64,000 bases of DNA, from assembly GCA_964464925.1 (NCBI GenBank), contig CAYXLI010000002.1, positions 248,001 through 312,000 on the forward strand, written 5' to 3'. This stretch comes from CAYXLI01 sp964464925 (GTDB taxonomy: Bacteria > Acidobacteriota > Terriglobia > Bryobacterales > Bryobacteraceae). Each line of letters opens with the position of its first letter. The first letter of the stretch is position 1. Shown here one piece after another: positions 52,028 through 58,451 of this stretch. The notes under the pieces were generated by a model. The model worked only from the letters and a program-made list of their open reading frames with translations. It made no database searches and was not told where the DNA came from. Position numbers and translations under genes: made by a program.

Positions 52028-52180
52028 ATGCCGCTAACGACTCTAGCCGGAGAAGCCCTCGCACGGGCGCAGGCCGCACAGGATCCTATAAACGCGCGCT
52101 TTCAGGAGATTGCCGACTCAATGCCGCCGGACACGGATTCTTCACTCGTGTTCCAAACAGACGCAGGAGACAGCGAATGA
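52028..52180 (+). CDS. Small acidic protein upstream of amidase (50 aa), hypothetical
   Basis: Begins MPLTTLAGEALARAQAAQDP and ends DAGDSE; its TGA overlaps the amidase ATG (ATGA), with the amidase Shine-Dalgarno inside it. Predicted helix then disordered acidic tail. Size and position recall small GatC/AtzG-type partners that accompany amidase-signature enzymes, but I see no firm sequence match. Could equally be a leader ORF. Confidence 0.45.
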   Translation: MPLTTLAGEALARAQAAQDPINARFQEIADSMPPDTDSSLVFQTDAGDSE

Positions 52181-53526
52181 CCGTCCGGGAAATGGCGGCG
52201 GCGTTGCGCGCGCACAAGACTTCGTCCGTGGAACTGGCGCAGGCGGCTTTACGGGATGCTCATGCCCGGCAGCCGGATCTGAACGCATTCATCACTATCA
52301 TGGACGAAAACGCAGTGGAACGGGCGCGCTTTCTCGACGCGGAGCTATCCGCAGGAAAAGACCGCGGCCCGTTGCATGGCGTGCCGGTTGCGGTCAAAGA
52401 TAATTTCTGGACGAAAGGTACGGCCAGCACGGCGGGTTCGAAAATTTTCCGGGATTTTGTACCCGCTCAGGACGCGACGGTAGTGCAGCGCCTGGAAGAA
52501 GCAGGGGCCGTGATCATCGGCAAGACCAACCTCCATGAGTGCGCCTATGGAATCACCTCCACGAATCCGCATTTCGGAGCGGTGCACAATCCGCATGGCC
52601 TCGATCGCATCCCGGGCGGTTCGAGTGGCGGGTCCGGAGCGGCAGTCGCGGCGGGGATCGTGCCGGTGGCCATTGGCACGGATACCGGAGGATCGATTCG
52701 TATTCCTGCTTCCTACTGCGGCACCTTTGGACTGAAGCCGACCTATGGCCGTGTCAGCCGCTATGGATGCCAAGCCCTGGCGCAGAGCCTCGATCACATG
52801 GGACCGCTCTCACGAACAGCAGACGATTCCGCACTTGTGCTTCAGGCGATTGCGGGATTCGATGCCCGGGATGAATCCAGCAGCCGCCGTGCCGTTCCGG
52901 ACTATACGCCAGAGACGAGCTTGCGTGGATTACGCATTGGGGTACCGCAGAATTTCTACTTCGATCATGTCGATGAACAAGTGACCGCCGCGGTTCACAG
53001 GACGGCCGATCACGCGCGATCGCTCGGTGCCCACCTGATCCCGGTGCGAGTGCCTGATATCGCCGAATTCAATGTGGTCGCAATGGTGATTCAGTTGCCG
53101 GAAGCGACCGCGGTGTTTTCGCATGTTCTCGACCGTCGCGACGATCTCGGGCCGGATGTGCTCGCGCGGCTGGATCAGGGACGGCTGGTCTCCGCCGTGG
53201 ACTATGTGAATGCGCAGCGGGCTCGCCGGATCAAGATCGAAGCGTTTCGCAGGCTGTTTGAAACGATCGATGTGCTGATCACGCCTTCAACTCCCATAAC
53301 CGCACCGGCGATCGGCCAAAGCACGGTCAACATTCACGGTTTCGAGGAGGACGCCCGAATTGCAAGCACCCGGTTCGCGCGCGCCATCAACGCACTTGGC
53401 TGGCCGGCCGCATCTCTGCCGTATGGCAAGGATAGAGAAGGGCTTCCGATCGGAGTGCAGATCGTTGGCAGACCGTGGGAGGAACGCGTTCTACTCACGC
53501 TGGGCGCGGCCCTGCAGTCACCGTAA
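52177..53526 (+). CDS. Amidase-signature family hydrolase (449 aa)
   Basis: Ser-cisSer-Lys hydrolase like GatA or AtzE. The catalytic Lys is in GVPVAVKDNFWTKG; the glycine/serine-rich signature PGGSSGGSGAAVAAGIVPVAIGTDTGGSIRIPASYCG holds the cis-Ser and nucleophile Ser. Starts at the ATG at 52177, which has AGGAG 7 nt upstream; the frame is open well before it. Overlaps the 50-aa ORF by 4 nt. A stand-alone amidase is likelier than GatA, as no gatB/gatC is here. Substrate unknown. Confidence 0.9.
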   Translation: MTVREMAAALRAHKTSSVELAQAALRDAHARQPDLNAFITIMDENAVERARFLDAELSAGKDRGPLHGVPVAVKDNFWTKGTASTAGSKIFRDFVPAQDATVVQRLEEAGAVIIGKTNLHECAYGITSTNPHFGAVHNPHGLDRIPGGSSGGSGAAVAAGIVPVAIGTDTGGSIRIPASYCGTFGLKPTYGRVSRYGCQALAQSLDHMGPLSRTADDSALVLQAIAGFDARDESSSRRAVPDYTPETSLRGLRIGVPQNFYFDHVDEQVTAAVHRTADHARSLGAHLIPVRVPDIAEFNVVAMVIQLPEATAVFSHVLDRRDDLGPDVLARLDQGRLVSAVDYVNAQRARRIKIEAFRRLFETIDVLITPSTPITAPAIGQSTVNIHGFEEDARIASTRFARAINALGWPAASLPYGKDREGLPIGVQIVGRPWEERVLLTLGAALQSP

Positions 53527-53575
53527 CCAGCGCTCAATACACGGCCTCAGGGTGTCCCATGGGCAGGAGACCCTG

Positions 53576-54589
53576 ATGACTTACAACCTGAAACCTCTGC
53601 GCGAGCAGACGATGGTGATCACCGGCGCCAGCAGCGGCATCGGTCTCGTCACCGCACGAATGGCAGCGGAACGCGGTGCCCGCCTGGTGCTTGCCGCGCG
53701 AAACGAAGAAGCACTCCGGCAACTCTGCAATGAGATAACCAGCAAAGGAGGAGCGGCAATCCATGTTGTCGCGGATGTCGGCAGAGAAGACCAGGTTCAC
53801 CGGATTGCGCATGCGGCCATCTCGCGGTTCGGCGGCTTCGATACTTGGGTGAACGACGCCGGGCTTTCCGTATACGGCCGCATCATGGATGTCCCCATCG
53901 AGGACATGCACAGGCTGATGGACACAGACTTCTGGGGCGTGGTTTATGGATCGCGCACGGCGGTGCGTCACATGAGCCCCAGCGGCGGGGCACTGATCAA
54001 TATCGGCAGCGTCGTTTCCGATCGCTCGATTCCGATGCAGGGCATCTATTCCGCCGCGAAACACGCAGTGAAAGGCTTCACCAACGCATTGCGCATGGAA
54101 CTGGAGGAAGCTGACATTCCGATCTCAGTCTCACTGATCAAACCGACTGGCATCAACACTCCTTTCCCGGATCATGCGCAGAACTACATGGACCGCCGCC
54201 CCACGCTTCCTCCTCCGGTTTATGCACCGGAAGCTGTGGCGGAAGCCATCCTGCACTGCGCGGAAAGACCCGAACGGGAACTTTTCATTGGCAGTGCTGC
54301 GAAGGTGATGAGTGCCGCAGAGCAATACATGCCGCGGGTGGCGGACAAGATCATGGAACAGACCATGGTTGACTCACAGAAGACCGATCATCCTCCGCTG
54401 CCGAACGAGCGCAGCAACCTTTACAGGCCAGGCCAAGGGTTGCAGGAGCGCGGGAGCTATGAAGGGCACACTATGGAGAGCAGCCTCTATACAAAGGCCA
54501 CTATGCATCCAATAGTGACAGGTGCCGTGCTGCTCGGTGCCGGTCTTGCTATCGCGAAGATGTGGAATAAGCCGGAATACTCGCACTGA
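53576..54589 (+). CDS. SDR-family oxidoreductase with C-terminal membrane anchor (337 aa)
   Basis: Classical SDR: TGASSGIG nucleotide motif (about 17-24), NDAG (NDAGLSVYG), catalytic Ser in NIGSVVSD and Y-x3-K in IYSAAKHAVKGF. Prefers NADP-like binding given ARNEE after strand 2. Beyond the normal 250 residues there is a Pro-rich linker and a hydrophobic helix (HPIVTGAVLLGAGLAIAKMW), probably membrane anchoring. GGAG precedes the ATG. 49 nt after the amidase and 14 nt before the next gene, same transcript likely. Confidence 0.88.
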   Translation: MTYNLKPLREQTMVITGASSGIGLVTARMAAERGARLVLAARNEEALRQLCNEITSKGGAAIHVVADVGREDQVHRIAHAAISRFGGFDTWVNDAGLSVYGRIMDVPIEDMHRLMDTDFWGVVYGSRTAVRHMSPSGGALINIGSVVSDRSIPMQGIYSAAKHAVKGFTNALRMELEEADIPISVSLIKPTGINTPFPDHAQNYMDRRPTLPPPVYAPEAVAEAILHCAERPERELFIGSAAKVMSAAEQYMPRVADKIMEQTMVDSQKTDHPPLPNERSNLYRPGQGLQERGSYEGHTMESSLYTKATMHPIVTGAVLLGAGLAIAKMWNKPEYSH

Positions 54590-54603
54590 GTTATCCTCAG
54601 GGG

Positions 54604-55254
54604 TTGAAGACACACACTGTTCGTTGCGGTTTCTGCGGCAAGGAGTCCTCTCAACTTGCCGCGGAAGCCGCGCAAGAGCTAGAACCGCCCGATTTCGACA
54701 CTCGCCCGGGGCGCAAGGTTCGTGACACTTTGCCCGCATGGATGCAGCGCTGCCCTGAGTGCGGCTATTGCGCTGCCGACATCTCTTCGATTCATGACGG
54801 CGCTGTGGCGATGCTCGGGAATGAGATGTACCACCGGCAGCTCAATGATTCCTCGTTCCCCGAAAAGGCTCGTGAGTTCCTCTGCCACGCACTGATATTG
54901 CAGCAGGTGCAGCAGTTCGCGGATGCGGGGTGGACCAGCCTGCATGCCGCGTGGGCATGCGACGACGCGAATGACAACCCATCCGCCAACGCTTGCCGTA
55001 AGCTTGCGCTCACACTCTGGCAGCGAGGCAAGCAGGCGGGCCAGAACTTCGGTGACGATATTCTGCTGGAGTACGTCATGGTGATCGACCTCTATCGCCG
55101 CTCCGGACAGTTCGAGCGCGCCGTTGTGACCGCGTCCGAGGCGCTCGATTCCGAAGAGCCGCTGCCGCCGCTGATCGAAGCGATCCTGCGAAGGGAGAAG
55201 GCGCTGGCAGAACAAAAAGACGATCGCGCGCACTCCCTGGGCGAGCTATCTTGA
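54604..55254 (+). CDS. DUF2225-like zinc-ribbon protein (216 aa)
   Basis: N-terminal CGFCGK and RCPECGYCAADIS give a two-knuckle zinc ribbon separated by about 35 residues. The rest is helical with TPR-like spacing (REFLCHALILQQVQQFADAGWTSLHAAWACDD ... LLEYVMVIDLYRRSGQFERAVVTASEAL). This matches the general form of DUF2225 proteins as I remember them. Starts at TTG (54604) with CAGGGG ahead; no ATG fits. Three nt before the DinB gene. Confidence 0.65.
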   Translation: MKTHTVRCGFCGKESSQLAAEAAQELEPPDFDTRPGRKVRDTLPAWMQRCPECGYCAADISSIHDGAVAMLGNEMYHRQLNDSSFPEKAREFLCHALILQQVQQFADAGWTSLHAAWACDDANDNPSANACRKLALTLWQRGKQAGQNFGDDILLEYVMVIDLYRRSGQFERAVVTASEALDSEEPLPPLIEAILRREKALAEQKDDRAHSLGELS

Positions 55255-55257
55255 AAT

Positions 55258-55722
55258 ATGGCTAATCCTTATGCTGAGCATCTCGGTACGCGAGATCCTC
55301 TGGCTGTTATCGAGGAAGGCTTCACGGCGATTCCGGCGGCCTATGCCGGAATGAACACGGAACGTGTCAACCAACCCTGGAAGCCCGGCAAATGGACCTA
55401 TCACGAAATCCTGGCGCACCTGGCGGACTGCGAACTCGTTTTCTCCGGACGTCTGCGCTGGATTCTTTACGAAGACAATCCGATGCTGGTCCCCTTCGAT
55501 CAGGATCAGTGGATGGACGGCTGGCGCAAGCAGAATGAGCCGCTCGCCGAAACTATGACGCGCTGGAAGACGCTTCGAGCGGCCACGCTTCGAATGCTGC
55601 GCTCGGCTTCTCCGGCCGACCTGAACAGGCCTGCCAACCACCCGGAACGGGGCCGTATGACCGCACGCGATGTCCTGGAGATTATGGCCGGCCACGAATT
55701 GAATCACCGCCAGCAGCTATGA
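55258..55722 (+). CDS. DinB-family protein (154 aa)
   Basis: Four-helix DinB/YfiT-like metal-binding fold: KWTYHEILAHLADCELVFSGRLRWIL has one His ligand, and the C-terminal GHELNHRQQL has the two others, giving the usual triple-His site. Members include thiol-dependent S-transferases (bacillithiol/mycothiol). Its stop overlaps the deiodinase-like start by 4 nt (ATGA), so the two are translationally coupled, which hints at a shared thiol-related role. Confidence 0.85.
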   Translation: MANPYAEHLGTRDPLAVIEEGFTAIPAAYAGMNTERVNQPWKPGKWTYHEILAHLADCELVFSGRLRWILYEDNPMLVPFDQDQWMDGWRKQNEPLAETMTRWKTLRAATLRMLRSASPADLNRPANHPERGRMTARDVLEIMAGHELNHRQQL

Positions 55723-56429
55723 GACGGATCCTTAAACGGGCGCTCATGATTTTCGTGGTCGCCTACGTGGCCCTGGCTGCCGCACTTTTCTGGGCCATGC
55801 ATCAGCCGCTAGAGACGTTCGGACGCATTATGGCGCACGTTCCGATGCCCGCCATGATCATCCTGCCGTTTGAGCCGATGTGGAAGATTGCGCGGGGCGG
55901 ACGCCTGCAGGCGGGCGACGCCGCCCCTGATTTCCAGCTCAGCACTCTCGATCACCAACGCAGTGTGCAGCTCTCCTCGTTCCGCGGGCAGCGGCTGGTC
56001 GTTCTGGTGTTCGGAAGCTACACCTGACCGCCATTCCGGCGGGAGGTTCCCGCCCTCAACGGGCTGTACGACCGCTATAAAGATCGGGCGGAATTCTACG
56101 CCGTTTACATTCTGGAAGCCCATCCGAGCGACCTCTGGCAGATGGGGAGCAATATTCGCGATCAGGTAGTGTTCGCAAGTCCGAAGGATCAGAACGAGCG
56201 CGAGACCGTAGCGAACAGTTGCGTCCGCAAGCTCGGGATCCGCTTCCCTGCCCTCGTCGACACGTTCGATAACCGCACTGAAAATGCGTACACAGGCTGG
56301 CCGGACCGTCTCTACCTGATCGATCAGCAAGGGCGTGTAGCGTATAAGAGCTTGCCGGGTCCGTTCGGATTCCATCCCACGGAACTGGAAGCGGCACTGA
56401 AGAACGTCATTTCGCGTCGTGAAAGATAA
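55719..56429 (+). CDS. Deiodinase-like selenoprotein, Sec at in-frame TGA 56025-56027 (236 aa)
   Basis: One frame from ATG 55719 to TAA-ending stop near 56429, interrupted only by TGA at 56025-56027, read here as selenocysteine (U103). N-terminal helix (MIFVVAYVALAAALFWAM, 10-27) anchors it; residues 60-236 are a thioredoxin fold. On both sides of the TGA the protein matches iodothyronine deiodinase: VLVFGSYT-U-PPF, then YAVYILEAHPSDLW, and the C-terminal LYLIDQQGRVAYKS plus GPFGFHPTELEAAL. Deiodinases have GSCT-U-PPF and EAHxSDGW; here Cys at -2 is Tyr, and C168 is the only other Cys. A SECIS-like hairpin follows the TGA. Translation to selenoprotein needs selABCD, not seen here. Role is probably reductive dehalogenation or peroxide/thiol chemistry. 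Confidence 0.9.
56025..56054 (+). promoter_or_regulatory. Bacterial SECIS-like recoding element after the Sec TGA
   Basis: The TGA (56025-56027) is followed, after 10 nt, by a 17-nt hairpin at 56038-56054: GGCGGG pairs with CCCGCC around loop AGGTT (or 7 bp with an A-T pair and loop GGT). A short stem with GGU in the loop about 11 nt after UGA is the minimal SelB-binding form known from E. coli fdhF. Confidence 0.8.
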
Positions 56430-57081
56430 TTCCTAGCGTGTACCGTTGGCCGGACCGGAGCATACTGACTCCGTGCTTTACGTTCACTCTGTAGAATCCG
56501 CGCTGCCCTCGCACCGGGCGATAGCGGGTAGTGAACACGACGGCTTCGCCCTGGGCCGGCTGTACGACGTAGCCCGCCGACTGCGCGCGGGGCCTTTGCT
56601 CGACCAATAGAAACTCTCCGCCGGTAAAATCCCGCCCCGGTTCGCTTAATTGAAAAACCACCTGCAACGGAAACGCGACTTCGCCATAGAGGTCCTGATG
56701 AAGACAGTTGTATCCGCCAGCCTCATAGCGGAGGATGAGCGGAGTGGCTTTGCGCTGCCCGGCCGCATGGCATCGCTCGAGCATCTCCGCCAGCGTGCCG
56801 GGATATTGCGGATCCCACCTGTTCGCAATCCTCGCCAATTGCGGATAGAGCGTTTCCCGGAGCCGCTGCACAATGGGCGGCAACGGGTACTGCATGTATT
56901 TGTACTGCCCCTCGCCGAAGCGATACCGCTTCATATCGATGCAACTGCGAAATAGGGAATCGTCCTCGTAGGAGGCGCGCAACCCCGCGCATTCATCAGG
57001 GCCCAGGATCCGCGGCAAATGCGCATATCCGAACGCATCGATCGACGCCCCGATTGAAGTCCAATCTAAGCGGGGCGCCAT
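56407..57081 (-). CDS. 2OG-Fe(II) oxygenase (224 aa)
   Basis: Double-stranded beta-helix dioxygenase. Fe ligands: H128-x-D130 (YNCLHQDLYGEV) and H203 (NVKHGVS); R213 (RYTLGIIFH) binds 2-oxoglutarate. FTGGEFLLVEQRPRAQS is also typical. The frame opens with GTG at 57126, 15 codons earlier; the ATG at 57081 starts closer to the conserved region and is preferred, though uncertain. Its 3' end overlaps the deiodinase-like gene by 23 nt in convergent orientation. Substrate unknown; similar proteins hydroxylate side chains or repair alkylation. Confidence 0.83.
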   Translation of the reverse strand: MAPRLDWTSIGASIDAFGYAHLPRILGPDECAGLRASYEDDSLFRSCIDMKRYRFGEGQYKYMQYPLPPIVQRLRETLYPQLARIANRWDPQYPGTLAEMLERCHAAGQRKATPLILRYEAGGYNCLHQDLYGEVAFPLQVVFQLSEPGRDFTGGEFLLVEQRPRAQSAGYVVQPAQGEAVVFTTRYRPVRGQRGFYRVNVKHGVSMLRSGQRYTLGIIFHDAK

Positions 57082-57218
57082 AGCAGGATCACCACCGCCG
57101 GAGGGAACTGTCAGGACTGCTTCCACCCTTCCAATCTACCCTTGCCGCCCGCGACGAAATATCCGAATCTTGCGCGGAAATGCGGCTGCTGCCATCCAGT
57201 TTCATAAAATCGAGAAAG

Positions 57219-58445
57219 ATGTCTTTGTTTCCCGATTCGCGCGTACTTCACATCCACATCAGCGGCCACGACAAATCAGGAGTTACTCATTCCCTCACCT
57301 CTATCCTTGCCTTGCACGGCGCCCGCATACTCGATATTGGCCAAGCGGTCATTCATGACTCCCTAGCCCTCGGCATGCTCGTGGAGTTTACCGGCGAACT
57401 GAAATCGTCTCCCCTGCTGACCGAACTACTGCTGAAGGCACATGAAGTGGGGATTCACGTTCGCTTCAAAGCAATCTCCGGGGAAGACTACGAATCCTGG
57501 GTCCTTAGCCAAAGCAAGCACCGCTTCCTGATCACAATGCTGGGACCCGAGATCACCGCGGGCCATGTGGCCGATGTCAGCGGCATCGTTGCACAAGCCG
57601 GACTGAATATTGACAGAATCGAACGCCTGTCCGGCCGCACGCCGCTCGATGCGGATGGCCCAAGCCGCTTCTGCGTCGAACTCGCAATTTCCGGAGAGAC
57701 CGTCGATGAGGACGCATTGCGCGCCTCGCTCATGCAATTGACGAGCACTTCCGGCATTGACGTCGCTTTCCAGCATGACAATGTCTACCGCCGGAACCGC
57801 CGCCTCGTCGCCTTCGATATGGACTCCACGCTGATTCAGACCGAAGTCATCGACGAACTGGCAAAGCTTGCCGGAGTCGGGGAGCAGGTGCAGGCAATCA
57901 CCGAATCCGCCATGCGCGGCGAACTCGATTTTCAAGCCAGCTTCCGCAAACGCGTTTCGCTCCTTCGCGGTCTCAAGGAATCGGAGATACACAAAGTGCT
58001 CGATCGCATTCCGCTCATGGACGGCGCCGAGCGCCTCATGACGACTCTTCGGAAACTCGGGTACAAGACAGCCATCCTCTCGGGCGGCTTCACATTTGTG
58101 GGACGTGAGTTGCAGAAGCGTTTCGGCATCGATTACCTGCATGCAAACGAGTTGGATATTCAGGACGGAGTAGTCACTGGCGAAGTAAAAACCGAGATCG
58201 TGGACGGCGCTAAAAAGGCAGAGTACCTGCAGCGCCTCGCGCGCGAACAGAACCTCAGCATGGAGCAAGTGATCGCCGTGGGGGATGGGGCGAACGATCT
58301 GCCGATGCTGCGGCTCGCAGGGCTCGGTATCGCGTTTCGCGCCAAGCCTCTGGTCCGCCGGAATGCGCGCCAGGCAATTTCGACGTTAGGTCTTGACGGG
58401 ATTCTGTTCCTGCTTGGCGTACGAGACCGCGAAGCGCTCGTCTAA
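57219..58445 (+). CDS. serB: Phosphoserine phosphatase with two ACT domains (408 aa)
   Basis: Last step of serine biosynthesis. Two N-terminal ACT domains (about 8-85 and 102-185; HISGHDKSGVTHSLTSIL and MLGPEITAGHVADVSGIV). HAD phosphatase part: nucleophile D200 and acid/base D202 in AFDMDSTLIQTEVIDELA, motif II SGGFTFVG, and GDGANDLPML. A frame with ATG at 57180 is also open; the later ATG (13 codons on) lies right before the ACT domain. ACT domains suggest serine feedback. Confidence 0.92.
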   Translation: MSLFPDSRVLHIHISGHDKSGVTHSLTSILALHGARILDIGQAVIHDSLALGMLVEFTGELKSSPLLTELLLKAHEVGIHVRFKAISGEDYESWVLSQSKHRFLITMLGPEITAGHVADVSGIVAQAGLNIDRIERLSGRTPLDADGPSRFCVELAISGETVDEDALRASLMQLTSTSGIDVAFQHDNVYRRNRRLVAFDMDSTLIQTEVIDELAKLAGVGEQVQAITESAMRGELDFQASFRKRVSLLRGLKESEIHKVLDRIPLMDGAERLMTTLRKLGYKTAILSGGFTFVGRELQKRFGIDYLHANELDIQDGVVTGEVKTEIVDGAKKAEYLQRLAREQNLSMEQVIAVGDGANDLPMLRLAGLGIAFRAKPLVRRNARQAISTLGLDGILFLLGVRDREALV

Positions 58446-58451
58446 GGGACA

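Noticed and set aside
56142..56429. Separate 95-aa gene starting at the ATG 56142
   Set aside because: It starts in the middle of the deiodinase-like fold, lacks a Shine-Dalgarno, and the upstream part of the same frame (back to the TGA) is family-conserved. It is the C-terminal part of the selenoprotein.
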